Shown: in pieces, positions 20,544 to 34,600 of the stretch
Numbering within the stretch: the first letter of the stretch is position 1
Layout: every line of letters begins with the position of its first letter
Source: Achatina immaculata
Taxonomy: Eukaryota; Mollusca; Gastropoda; Stylommatophora; Achatinidae
Assembly (NCBI GenBank): GCA_009760885.1
Contig: CM019691.1
Span: 28,829,314 to 28,893,313 of the forward strand
Reading direction: 5' to 3'
Length of the DNA: 64,000 nucleotides
Made by a program: the position numbers and the translations under genes
Notes under the pieces: model-generated
Databases searched by the model: none
The model's input: only the letters and a program-made list of their open reading frames with translations
Told to the model about the DNA's origin: nothing

Positions 20544-23500
20544 TCTTCTTCTTCTCTCCATATCATTTGTTCCATTTCAATGTTAATGTCCAGCATATTC
20601 ATAGGGTGAGGCTGCCAGAGCAAGCTGCATGAGTAAGATTTTGACACCCCACTTTTAAACTTCCTGTGCTACACATACATCTGTTAAAATGGCACACATG
20701 TGTCTGTACTACATCCTCATTCTGAAGTGAATATCTGAAGGTTTCCCACCCTCACTCCACAGGAAATAACTGTGTGTTGTTCCTCTCTTGTGGATGCATC
20801 TAAGAGAGTGGTCATCTTGGATCTGGTTTTCTGATGTAATATTTCCAAAGTGGCTGACATTCCTCCATGCACATTTATCTAAAGAAGGAAGGCCTAACAT
20901 ATCTATATTAACTTTGCCTACTGCTCGATTTAGAATCTTTTAGCAAATATATAAGCATATGAGGTGAAACAGTACCATTACTAATTTAATCATATTTTGA
21001 AAACAACAACTTTAGCTAGTTCAAAATTCTGCAAGCTCCATGTGCCTTTTGTGACGTGTGATTAATACCTCATCATGTGGATGTTCATATGTGTCTTTGA
21101 TGGATGTTTGTGGGTGTTTTTATTCTATTGAATTATGAGCACTTAAGTATTGTTCAGGTTCATTTGGTTGGCTCTGTCTAGTGTGAAAGGAATTGGGTTT
21201 GCTACATTGCCTATCATAACTTCTGTCTCCTTGAGGCTGATTTTTAGTTCTACTTGTTTGCCACATTCAGATACTGTTTGTTTTACCCCGTATATGTTGA
21301 TGAATGTTTGCATGTGCAAGCTACATCACAGGTACATCTAAATCCTCCCTCACAGAGAAAACTATGCATTACCTCTTAGAAAGTTCTGTTAATTTGTGCC
21401 CTTGATAATGTGGGAAGCTGATGAAATATGTCCTTGTCTCTCCCATGTTTTCACCTTGGAAACTGTTGACATTGACCAACACAGGCATTCGAAATTTGTG
21501 TTTTAACTTTGAGTAAAAGCTAACTTTTAGTTACTGATGCCAGCTAGTTTGATTTTGTGTAATATGCAAGTGGTAAGTGCTTTAAGTCACTGTCCTTGTT
21601 TTCTCCAACTTGTATACATTCCAACTGTTTATATATAAGAAATAGAGGTAGACAGAAAGAGAAGGTGTTTGATGGTTTGGCATCCTGGCATGGGTAATGC
21701 TCAGTGAGAAGCCTATTCAGATGCACAAAGGTTCAAGGGTTATGGAAGAACATGATATCATATGCCATATGCCTGTCAGCAGGGACCTTGATATATATAT
21801 ATATATATATATTCCTCCTCTTAAGTGAGATTATTTTATGTAAAGATATCAGTGTAATCAACATTGTAATCTGATGTCCTGTGGGTTAAAGGACATGTAC
21901 ATTTTTTAAAGCTGGAAATCAGAAAAGTTAGCAGTAAAGTTAATTATGAGGGACTGTCCATTATACTTTAGTTTTATTGCATTTAAAATGTATAATGTAT
22001 ACTGTGTGGCATGTTGACCTAGGTAAGAATTTATCTTTGTACAAGGTCACTTTAATATATCATGTACTGTATGCCCTGTAGGGACTAGTTTCTGATGTGC
22101 TGCATTTCTGATACATAATTGTCTTTAATATTATTCATTATGCACTTTCAAAATTCAACATTACTAGTTGTTTTTTTTTTTAAAGTTTTTTTTGTTTTTT
22201 TTTTTTTGAAATGTTAGAAGTCCATTCTTCACAGTATGCTGTTATTAATTGTTTGCTTGCATGAGGAGACAGAACAGAACCAAACCATGTGAATGCTGTT
22301 AGGTGAAAAATTAGTTTTTGCTGAGCTACCAGTGTTGTGGTATGATAGTACAGAATGATAAAACCTTTAAGAGGAGATGGAAATTGATATAGTGTACTCT
22401 AAGTCTATACAGACTAAGGCACATTTGAAGGCTAAGCATGTTATGGTTAGCCTGGGATAGTATAGTGTTCACTTGTTAGGCTTCACTAGGCGTGCAGCAC
22501 ATGCTGCAGTTTGCACGAGTCCTAATCCTCATGTATTCATCCTCTGCATTAGCTGTGTTTAGGTGCGTTAGACATGCCTTGTACCATTACAGCTGTCCTT
22601 TTGTCAGGTCCCAGTGTTTTATAGCGGTATACTAGCCACGTGTGTTTGTAGTGATGAACCCTTGCTAAATACTTCGTTCTTCAAACAGCAACTGCACTTT
22701 GGGAGTGTTATAAACACTCTGCTTTACACAGCAAATAGTTCTAGTAATGAGCTTCTTCCATTTACCTATAATGTACAGCCTTAGCTTTAAAGTAGTTTTG
22801 TGCGACTGGCATTTAGTTTAACCACAGACAGATTCATTAGCTTCTAAACACTGTGCAAGAAATGTTGAGCAGGCCATTGTCTTTAGGGTATACCAGCGTC
22901 AGAAACAGATTTTGACATTTAGGAACAGCTCTGCTTGATAAATGAATGAATGGTTTAGCATTCTTGATGGAGTTGACTTTCTGAAGCTCTTCTTATTTCT
23001 TCTCTTTTGTAATTTTGCATCACTTTCAGGCTCTTTAATTGCTAAACCTCACTCTTCTTTTTGTATAGTTCTCTCTCACTTTCTTTTTATCTATTTCAGT
23101 TTTTTGTTTTTTTTTATTTTTGTTATATGCACAACTTTTTTTATGCACAACTACTGATTGATGTAGAATGTTTGGAGTAGAATGAAAGGTCGTGTGATAA
23201 AGAGCTGAATGCATGCATGCTTAGTCTTTTACATTTTCCAAATGAAGTTTCTCATTCGTTTTGTCTTTCATTGTATCTTGCTTTTTTCTCTCTTTCTTCC
23301 TCTTTCTTTTCATATTTAGCTTGTAAGCCTAAAGATGAACTGTAATGTAGAACTTTGTATTTTAACTTACACATACATACATACGGTGTCCCAGAAATCT
23401 TTTTTTTTTTTTTTTCAGTTTGAATTTTTGCAGGTTAAATGCAACAAATTACATTTTATTAGGTTTTCTCTCATTAGCCTTTGACTTTCCATACTGGACA

Positions 23501-26500
23501 TGCCAGGTAGATTGTACCTTATTTAGTGTAATATTTATTTTTGTCCTGTCTACTTTGGGGGCTGAACCAGTAACTGTGCTATTATTGTTATGATTTCATA
23601 GGTTCATTGAGATACTCAACCTTTTTCAATACAATGGGGTGGAAACATTTGAGAAAAGTTCCTTGGTATTCATAAATGTTAAATTAGAAGTAAAGGTTTT
23701 ATGAAATTTCATGCTTTCATAGTTCTGTTTGGCATTGTGGATGTAAGTTGAAATATCTCAATTCCTGAAACATCTGGAACCTCTCTAGCAATTTTGCTGT
23801 AATGTACAGCCTTAGCTTTAAAGTAGTTTTGTGCGACTGGCATTTAGTTTAACCACAGACAGATTCATTAGCTTCTAAACACTGTGCAAGAAATGTTGAG
23901 CAGGCCATTGTCTTTAGGGTATACCAGCATCAGAAACAGATTTTGACATTTAGGAACAGCTCTGCTTGATAAATGAATGAATGGTTTAGCATTCTTGATG
24001 GAGTTGACTTTCTGAAGCTCTTCTTATTTCTTCTCTTTTGTAAATTTGCATCACTTTCAGGCTCTTTAATTGCTAAACCTCACTCTTCTTTTTGTATAGT
24101 TCTCTCTCACTTTCTTTTTATCTATTTCAGTTTTTTGTTTTTTTAATTTTTGTTATATGCACAACTTTTTTTATACACAACTACTGATTGATGTAGAATG
24201 TTTGGAGTAGAATGAAAGGTCGTGTGATAAAGAGCTGAATGCATGCATGCTTAGTCTTTCACATTTTCCAAATTAAGTTTCTCATTCGTTTTGTCTTTCA
24301 TTGTATCTTGCTTTTTTCTCTCTTTCTTCCTCTTTCTTTTCATATTTAGCTTGTAAGCCTAAAGATGAACTGTAATGTAGAACTTTGTATTTTAACCTAC
24401 ACATACATACATACGGTGTCCCAGAAATCTTTTTTTCAGTTTGAATCTTTGCAGGTTAAATGCAACAAATTACATTTTATTAGGTTTTCTCTCATTAGCC
24501 TTTGACTTTCCATACTGGACATGCCAGGTAGATTGTACCTTATTTAGTGTAATATTTATTTTTGTCCCGTCTACTTTGGGGGCTGAACCAGTAACTTTGC
24601 TAGTATTGTTGTGATTTCATAGGTTCATTGAGATACTCAACCTTTTTCAATACAATGGGGTGGAAACATTTGAGAAAAGTTCCTTGGTATTCATAAATGT
24701 TAAATTAGAAGTAAAGGTTTTATGAAATTTCATGCTTTCATAGTTCTGTTTGGCATTGTTGATGTAAGTTGAAATATCTCAATTCCTGAAACATCTGGAA
24801 CCTCTCTAGCAATTTTGCTGTAATTTTCATTCCAAATGCTTAAAATTATTGATTTTCACCAAAGAAGCAAACTTAAAAGTTGAGATATGTTGCCCAGTAA
24901 TTATCATGTAATTAAACTGTTAAAAATTAATGGGAGAGGAATTTTTTTTTTTTGACTGAATGAAAACCATATGAGCATTATTGAGCCATAAAATTTATTC
25001 TGTCACATATTGCTTGCTATTCAAGACACTTGTAGATCAAATACATCTTAATTCTATGTCTGCTAATTCTGAAATTGCAAATTCTGCCCCTGCATCAGAC
25101 ATCAGTTATTATTATTTATTAATTTTTTAAAAATATAAATAACTTTTTAAATTAAAAAAAAATTTAGAAACTTTTGGATCAGAAATTGATTATAGAATAG
25201 GAGTAATAACTTTGAAATGATTTATATTAAAAATTAAATTAACCCTCTCTGAGATTGTACTCACAAACCTTTGCTCACTGATCACATTTTACCACAACAC
25301 TAAGTGCTTCACGCAGCTGTCAGTTCAATTTTATAGTTGTATGCAGTATTTCCTATAAAACACATGATTATGATGTTCTTGAGCACATAAAACCCATCTT
25401 CATGCACTGCTTATGACATCAGATGTCACATTTTATGGGAAATAATTTGAGAAATGGTTATAATAGGAAATAATGTTGTAAGGTTACCTGAAAGGAGATT
25501 TGCTTTGAATGGCTATTCTAAGATTGTCTGACAAAAGGTTTGTTTTGATGGCTATCTGAGATGAGATTTGCTTTGATGCAACTGTCCTGAGACACTGGAG
25601 AAGGTGTGTCCAGTAAGTAATGAGACTGATTCCATAAAATTCGATTTGTTCAAGATATACTTACATATACTTAAAATTCATTGAAATAACATCCGTGAAC
25701 ATCAGTACACCATTGCCAGAGGTTCTGCCATGCGTCATAGCTTGCCTGAAAATCTTGAACGGGGATCTTCTTCGAAGCACTCGTCAGGCAGCTTGCATAA
25801 CAGTCCCAAAATGGTGGCCTTTCAAGCTTGATTTGAGCCAGGGAAATAAAAAGAAGTCAGCTGGGGGTAAGTCCGGGCTGTAGGGAGGTTGGTACAGCAT
25901 TGCCGTGGTTTGCTTCCCCAGAAACTTTCTCACTAGCAGTGACACATGGCTCAGCACATTGTCATGGTAAAGTAACTCATGTGCAGTTCTTTCATGACAA
26001 TTTCATGCACAATGGATTTTGGAAGTCCCACTTGATCTGCTATCATCTAAGACTCAGACATCGGCCAGAGTCCAAAACAGCTTTCACCTTATTAGCATTG
26101 TCGGAAGTATGAGACGTTAATGTGCGTTGTTCATCCTTGGCGCTCTCTCTTCCTTCATTTAATGTCTTGTGCCACTGAAACATTTGTACTTTCAATAAAG
26201 CATCCTTTCTGTAGGCTTTCTGTATCATAACAAGCATCTCGGTTGCAGATTTTTCAAGTTTAACACAAAACTATCACTGCTTGACACTCCTTAGCATTTT
26301 GACCCTTACGTGATGCTTAAACACTTGTCCACCTTGCAGGTGATCTGCACTCTGTAAAAGTTCAGAGCCAAATGACGAGATATTGACCCTTTACCTAACA
26401 TCCCTCACTAACCTTCAGGCCTGGAAAATCTGCCCCAGCCCTGCTGATTGGCTGAATAAAATGTCTCATTATTTACCAGACACACCTTGTGTATATACGA

Positions 26501-29500
26501 GGGGCATTCATAAAGTAATGCACCACATCATTTTTGTCAGGAGCTGTTTATTCAGAAAGCATGGAATTTATACACAATATACATGGATATGTCATGTAAA
26601 CATCAGTATTATTCAACATAATTCCCATCAACTTGTACTGCTTTATGCCAGCGCAAAACAAGTACATGTTTTACTAGCCCATACCAGATTTTCTCTTGAT
26701 TATATAGCCATTTCTTCGCTGCATGAACCACTCCTTTGTCATCTTCAAATCTTACCCCTCGGAGTGCATTTTTAAGTGGACCAAACAGATGTAAATCAGA
26801 GGGTACCAAATCGGGACTACAGGATGGATGGGGTAGCACAGTCCAACCCAGTTTGATGATTGCTTCCCGTGGTGCCAGACTTGTGTGAGGGCACGAATTG
26901 TCGTGAAGGAGAAGCAGGTCTGCTGGATTCTTGGGCAGCCAAACTCTGCAAAAACGTTGATTGTGTTTTTTTCAATGTCTTAATATAAGCTTGTGAACTG
27001 ATTGTCTCTCCACAAGAATCACACCATCATGTCTCAAAAATAGTGATTTTCCAGCTGAAGGAGTTGTCTTGAATTTCTTTATTCGTGGTGATTGCGAATG
27101 ATGCCACTTCATTGATTGTTTTTTTTTTATCTTAGGTTCAAAATGACGTGGCCAGGTTTCATCACCTGTTATGATTGTAGCCAAAAAGTTCTCTCCCTCA
27201 GCATTGAAATGCCCCAACAATTCAGAAGAAATTTGTAATCGATGGTCATTTGTGAGACTTTGAGGAACCCATCTTGCACAAACCTTAGAAAATCCAAGAG
27301 CTTTTATAACTGCATTTCCGGTTCTAAGGACTGCAAACGCGCCACAAACAGCCTCTGGCAGTCAAGTCCAGCTCCTGGCCTTCCCGTGGCAGAACTGTTT
27401 AAACTGACAGGAGAAGGGGCGAGGGCGAATATCTGGCGCCTGAAAACCAGTTACTTAGGGTAGATGAGTGTCACGTTTGGTAGCTCATCTGCCGCTGTTG
27501 GCGAGATCTTCAGCTGCCGTGCGTGGAGCGGTGCTCTTCCCGGCCAATGAAGAAATTTGCAAATGAGGTTGCCGCGCAGCATCACTGCGGAAAAGGTGGT
27601 TGAAAGAATAAAGCGAAGCAAACAGTCAAATCACGGCACCTCTGGTCTGGAGGTCGGCCACGTCCTGAGTGCAATCATATCGTGTGAAATGCATGAACCG
27701 GTTTGTCCCAGAGGTTAAGTCACTGCTGGCTTGACTTTTCAAATGCCGCGCGTGGAGTGAAGCTCCTCCCGGTTAAGGAAGTAAATGCGGAAATAAAGGT
27801 TGCTGTGCGGCGCCGATGGGAAAAGGTGGTGGAAAGTGAAGTTTAACCTGGTATGTCCAGTAGTATCGCTACGAGAGCTATACCACGGCACCTCTGCTCT
27901 AGAGGCCGCCTACGTCCGAAATACACCTACACTGGTGAAATATGCCTAAACCGGCACACACCAGGGGTGGAACTCGATGGCTAGACATGTCATGCCACCT
28001 CCGCTCTAGAGGTCGGTAACGCCTGATAAACACCCATACTGGTGAATTTTGCCTAAACCGGCTCATACCAGGGGTGAATCTTGAAGGCTATGAATGTCAC
28101 AGTACCTCTGCCCTAGAGGTCGGTCCCGTCCCAAACATGCCCATACTGGGAAATGCCTAAACCGGCTCAACCCAGGGGTAGAAGTCACTAGTGGCGAGGA
28201 TTCGTCCTCCTGGACAAAAGCTCCATCCTGGTCACAACTAGGAAGGGTAGCGGCCACGACCGCAAAATGCTGAAGTCGGAGACACTGGACCAGGGAAGTC
28301 TAGATAGGCAACCACCTCTCACCCGGCGGGGATGTCTGCGTATCCTAATCACGCTGAGGTTTTCCGGTGAGAAAGTCCAACCCTGGACTGGATGGGCAAC
28401 CACCTCTCACCCGGCGGTGATACACGGGTATCTCATAACACGTCGAGGTTTTCCGGTGAGAAAGTCCAACTCTGTCCTGGGTGGGCTAACGCCTCTCACC
28501 CAGCGGGGATGCACTGATATTCCAAACACGTCGAGGTCTTCCGGTGAGAAAGTCCAACCCTAGACCAAACTGGTGCAATGAAAACCACGGTGTCACGCAA
28601 TCCCGCTTCCGAGACCCACCAAGAATACAGGCTAAAGCACTGTGATACTCTGAACCCCTTGTGGTCCTTCGTGGAACTCATGTGGTCTATTTTGGACCAC
28701 ACAGGGGACCACCGGACCTAACGAGGACCACATGTGTGAATTCAGTAGGTTCACAGTGCGGTTTTTGGTGGTAGAAGTGAACGAAGAAGAAGAAGAAGAA
28801 CTGCATTTCCACTACCATTGCTGACTGACAGCTTTAAAGCCAGTTGTTGAGTAGTGATATGCCTATCAGTAAGAATAATGCCCTCAGTACATTTTAACAT
28901 TTCTGCCTTGGTGGCTGTGGCAGGACGTCCACAGTGTGGCCGATCATGCAACTCCTTATCACCACTTATTGATTCTTTGATTCTCTTAACCCAGCAACTG
29001 ACTGTACTCATTTTGATTGCAAAACCTACATACACATCACATAGACTGTCACAATTCGCTGCTTATAATGCAAGCTGCTAACATGCTCCATTTCAATGGT
29101 TAGGGCAGCCATATTCTTTAGCCCATTGTGGTGCAATTTGGTTCACACAATTGGCACATGCCATATTTAAAGTGTACAAAATTTCATGCTTCCATCTTCA
29201 TTATTAGCTGAAAAAAACGTACATTACTTTCTGAATGCTCCTCGTATATATATGCATCTGTCTCTAAGTGCCATACTGTGTGGCGTAGGCAATCATTTCT
29301 CTCCACAGTTCCCTGTCTTTTGCATTGATTATGAGATCTGCCAGTGACTTTCTTCCTAGCCACACTGACAGCCCATCCAGCAACTTCTCTCTCTGTCTTC
29401 ATCTGTCTCTTCTTCTCTCAGTTTTTACACTTGCCACAGTGTGTTCCAATTTTCCTCTTCTCAGGCAATGTCCTATAAATTTCGCTTGTCTGCCTCTAAT

Positions 29501-31648
29501 CTTTGGTATAGTTTGCTTTTTAACTCCAGCCTATCTTAAGACTTCTTCATTGGTTTTCTTGGCTGCCCATGGTACCTTCAACATCCTTCTTATATATATA
29601 TATGTGTGTGCGTGCGTGCGTGTGTGCGCGCGCGCACACATACATGTATATATACACACATATACATATATATATTATATATATATATATATGCAAACAC
29701 GCATGCAATGGCCTGCTTGGCTGTTTGTTTAGGCACTCAGTCTACTAATCCAGTGGTACCAGGTTCTAGTCCCTGCAGTGTAGATTTTTTCTGATAGCAC
29801 TACATCAGAAAGGTCCCAGGGTCCGCCCAGGTGCTAAAAAATGGATACCAGAGAAATCTGGGATGATAAAGTGGCCAGGCATAATGCTGACCATATCACA
29901 CTTTCATGTGTGAAAGTCATGAAAATACAGGCCTAACAATATGCTTTAATGGCATGGAAATGGGGATTTTGCCTTTTTTGTAATACATACGTACATATGC
30001 ACACACACACTTGTGTGTCACTGATCATTTCATTTTTTATAGTCAGTACAAAGATATAGGATATAGATGTACTTTCCATTCAGTATTATTTGGGTACATT
30101 TTAAATCAAAATAACTTAATCATTAATTTTTTTTTTTGGTATTTTTCTCCAAATACGAAATAATTTTTATCTATGGATTTTCTGAGTGTAAACACCTTGA
30201 TTTTACTGTGTGTTAATCATCCTAATTATAATTAACATTTATTAAGCACAGTTCTGTAACGTTCTCCTCTTTGAGCACATTGACTCTGAGCCAAATCAAT
30301 TGCTGAATGATTACATCTGAGTTGTTAAATAATTATCCAGTTTTGGGGTGGCATTTTTGAAGGGGAAAGAAGATCATGTGTCATGATTTAGGAACAGAAT
30401 GGTAGTTCTCACTGCTGTCAGTGTTTTTATTGATTTCCCTACCTTAGGTTGACATAACTCATAGCGACATGCGGATTATGCCTGCAAGCATTTACACGTG
30501 CATTCTTCACTCTTCACTAGAAATCATTGTGAGAGCAATTATTTGTTGATTTTTTTTTTTTTTCTTTAAATGTTTTTTTTTTGCCGTCACCGTTTAAGAG
30601 GTCATGCTGCAGGCTTGCGCGAAGTGGGCGATTACTATACATACAGGATTTTTAAATCAATAATCGGAGATAAGGAAAGCTTATGCCTGGATGCAGTGTG
30701 TAAAAAGTGTTTTTTTTTCTGATGTTGTATCCTTGCATCTTGTGCAGTATTTTGTGCGATTTCTGACAAACTGTGGCTGGGGAACCTTTAAACAATTCAC
30801 CAGGAAAGGGAGGGCAAATTCATTTCTAAACATTTTCATGAATTCATCATTACAGCAGCTTCATCATCTTCATATGATGTTTTTTGGTTTGAGAAGAAGG
30901 CACTTTTATAATCATTCTGTAAGTGAATTTCATGTTGATTTTGTGTCTTATCCAAATGTTACTTTCATCAGCTTTCCTTTTGGAATTTTGCCCAGGAGAG
31001 TTCAGTTTTAAACTAACTGTACTGTGATGTGGGGAAATACTTTTGTGACATTACAGCATTTAAGTCGGCAGCGCCTGAATTTCTTTGTTCTATTTTTAAT
31101 TTTATAATTTGCATTTTCTGATTGGATTTTAGCTCTTCATTATTTGATTTTTCTAGATTTAGGTTTTTCCCCCCATTTAAAATATTTTGTAAATGTAGTT
31201 GATTTTTAATGAGACATATTCTGCACCTCAAATTGTACTATTACATTATTTTGTGTGTCTTTGTGAAATGCAGTATGCAGTATTTGGATTTATTGTTGTA
31301 TGAGAGAAGTCAAGTAACTTTTTGTTTTTTAATGTGTTTTGATTCTGATTCTAATTTGAGGCTTCTGGAATCTATTCTTTTCTAACTTGAATAGATACAG
31401 CTATAAACATGTTTGTATTAAGCATTCAAAAGTATTTTAGAAACAACAGTTAAGAATAAAGCTATGAAATTTGCAACTGAGTTGTGAAAAGTTAGAATGT
31501 TAGTGGAAATCCTTGCTAGATACTTTAGATTTGCTAGTTAGTGGCTAGATCTGGTTTAATCTTTTCAAACAGAAAAAAATGCATTGCAACAGACACAAGT
31601 AATGTAAAGCATAAGCTGGTGAAGTATGTCTAACTCTATGTGTATCTG

Positions 31649-31690
<42 letters not shown>

Positions 31691-34600
31691 TTTATGTTAA
31701 CTTGCTGTTGAAAGCAAGCAACAGAATAGATAGAGTGAAAGTGGAAAGGTGAAAATGCAGAATCTACAGTGGAGTTCATGCCCTGTTTTTTACACTGTGA
31801 AAGTACATTTTATGTCATTTCATTTCTTTGTTATGCCAGTTTTCTTGTACCTAACAGTGAAGTTAGTTTTGCTTGGTTTCCTGATTAGTTGTATATTTTG
31901 TTTTCATTTCTTTGGCCAGGTATTTGCTGACTATTGTGGAGATCGCATATTGTAAGTAGTTTTATTCTGTGTCATTTTAAATCATTATTAGTAGTTAGTT
32001 TCGATTGAATTCTTGATAGAGGTCAATATCACGGGCAAGTTAGGTGGAAAACATATATAGCCTAACAGGATAAGAAACAGAGCTGAGCAAAAGTTTGAAT
32101 GAAACTTGAAAGAGTTAGGAAAGGAATGGAAGTATACAGCACTTGGTTTGTAGAGGTCATGTAATGATTGCAGATATGATATGGGGTTTCCAGGTAGCTT
32201 TATTATGTAGTCATCTGTAATCTGATCAAAAGGTCCTAAACTTAGATCTCACCAGATGAATGAGTTTTCTTTTTTCCAGCACAAGCCATTGTCACCTGAA
32301 TAGTGTCTTATCCTCCTTTTAATGCTGAGTATAAAGTAAGATGCCCAGTCATGGCAAATGGAGAATATATGTTAACAACATAAGGCACTCTTGATTACAC
32401 TGCTCTTTATGAATCTGCCTCTCATTTCATGACACACCAGTTATGATAGTCTACCACATGAAACATTTTGAAAATAATTTTGTTTTCATTCCTCAGCTGT
32501 GATGCTCCGTTCAAATGCTGTGAAACAAAGAAAGATTGTTGTTATGACAGCATGCTACAGAACAATAGACATTTTCGTCTTCAAATATGGAATATGTGGT
32601 ACTTCTGGTGAGTTATTTTTTTGAAATTGATGAGCAAAGGTTTAGGGGTGATATACTGGGTGAGCATAAAGTTTTTTCCTTGATTTCAAACATTTATTAC
32701 ACAAAAAATGTGCTAGGTACAGACATTTGGTTTGTTTGTTTTTTGTTGTTTTTTTTTTTAACTTTATTCGTGCATTTCAGTGTGTGCTTTGTTTGTTGCC
32801 CTGAGAAAATCTCACTGATGCTCAGTTTCTTGCCATGTGTTCTCCACCGTCTTTTTTTTTTTGTAGTCACTGTCACTAAATCATCTATTATCCTTGACTT
32901 TAGAGTTTTAGTATCAGGAACAGGTGAACCGAACACTTTGTCCATAGTGTACCTCCATAAACAAAAGTCAAGAGTGGTAATGTCTGAAGAACATGGTGGC
33001 TAAGGTGTTGGATCATTCCTTCCAATCCATTGGTCAGGAAAGTTTGCATTAGAGAACTAATGAGCAGCTAAACCCCAGTCTGGTGATGCACCATCTTGTT
33101 AGAAAATAGCCTATGTAGTCAAAACTCTTCTAAGGTCAAAAGTCTTCTAATTGAGTTGCATTGTAAAGCTCCAATATCTGGTGGCTCTCATCTATATTTA
33201 TTTCTAAACCTTTTTTTTAACTGTTTTGTGGCAAATTTGTTTTATGATACCACAAAGTACCCTGGGGTTTCTCTTTCAAAGATATCATTTTGATGCTGGT
33301 GATTACATTTTCCAGGTAGCTTTATTATGTAGTCATCTGTAATCTGATCAAAAGGTCCTAAACTTAGATCTCCTTCATAGATGCCATTTTGATGCTGGTG
33401 ATTGCAGTTTCCATGCAGCTTTATTATGTAGTCATCTGTAATCTGATCAAAAGGTCCTAAACTTAGATCTCCTTCATAGACGCCATTTTGATGCTGGTGA
33501 TTGCAGACCTACCTGTACGGGAAAAAAAAACTAAGACCTATGTAATGCCACAGCACTGAGGTTTGTGTCTGGCATATGTTTTAAGATAATCAATCAATAA
33601 AGTGCCATGCCGCATGGCATAGGCGATCATTTCTCTCCACAATTCCCTGTCTTTAGACTTGATTATGAGATCCTCCGGTGACTTTCTTCCTAGCCACATG
33701 ACAGCCCATCCAGTAACTTCTCTCTCTGTCTTCCTCTGTCTCTTCTTCCCTCAATTTTTCCAGCTGCCACAATGTGTTTCATTTTTCCTCTTCTCAGAAA
33801 ATGTCCTACAAATCTCACTTGTCTGCCTCTGATCTTTGCTGTAATTTACCTTTTAACTCCGGCCTCTCTTAAAACTTCTTTGTTTGTTTTCTTGGCTGTC
33901 CATGGTACCTTCAGCATCCTTCTTATGAACACATTTCCATGGCCTCCATTTCTCATTGTACTCTCTTATTCATGGATCATGCTTCACATCCATAAAACAA
34001 AATTGGCTCGATGTAACATTTAAGTACTTGGAATCTTGTTTCCATTGATATGGATCTGTTGCACAAGATGTTTCTCATTTTCTGGAATGCTAACTTGGCC
34101 TGAGCACGTCTGGTTTTTATTCTTTGTGACATTTCCCATCAGCTGTTATAATCGTTCCTAAGTACTTGAATCCATCAACTTGTTTCAGATTTGTGCCATC
34201 GATGGTAATGCTATATTTAGGTGGTATTCTTTTCTTTGAGATGACCTTCACTTTAGTCTTTTTATTCAGGCTGAGACCATTACTTTTACTTTCACAAACC
34301 ACGACGTCCAGAAGGGCCTGTAGCTCCCCTTCACTTTTAGCAATCAGAACTGTGTCGTCTGCATAAGTAAGTTGTTATGGTTGTGCCCACCAACTGATAC
34401 TCCTGGCAAGCTCTCTATATTCCTCATTATTTTTTGTTTTTGTAAGATAATGATTTTTCTTAAACAGGGAGGGACTTTGTGATTGCCCTGTCTAAAGCAA
34501 GTTTTATAATAGCTCCATGTGCAATGTGAACTTCTCGAAGAAATAAGGATGAAAAAAATATATTTTGGCCATATCAAAAGACATAACAGCATACTGAAGA

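Noticed and set aside
28267..28563. 98-codon frame in the GC-rich element
   Set aside because: It follows the tandem module period and is not kept in the second copy, so it is a repeat artefact.
29325..29794. Long plus-strand frames
   Set aside because: They run from LINE antisense into a TA/TG/CG microsatellite and are compositional.
30691..31011. 106-codon plus-strand frame
   Set aside because: No splice or family support, and Phe/His-rich composition typical of T-rich intron DNA; it lies inside an intron.
32497..32607. Small Cys-rich toxin-like peptide
   Set aside because: The CC...CC pattern sits in an exon that runs directly into a membrane segment and a PPxY tail in the next exons, so it is the ectodomain of the WBP1/VOPP1-like protein.
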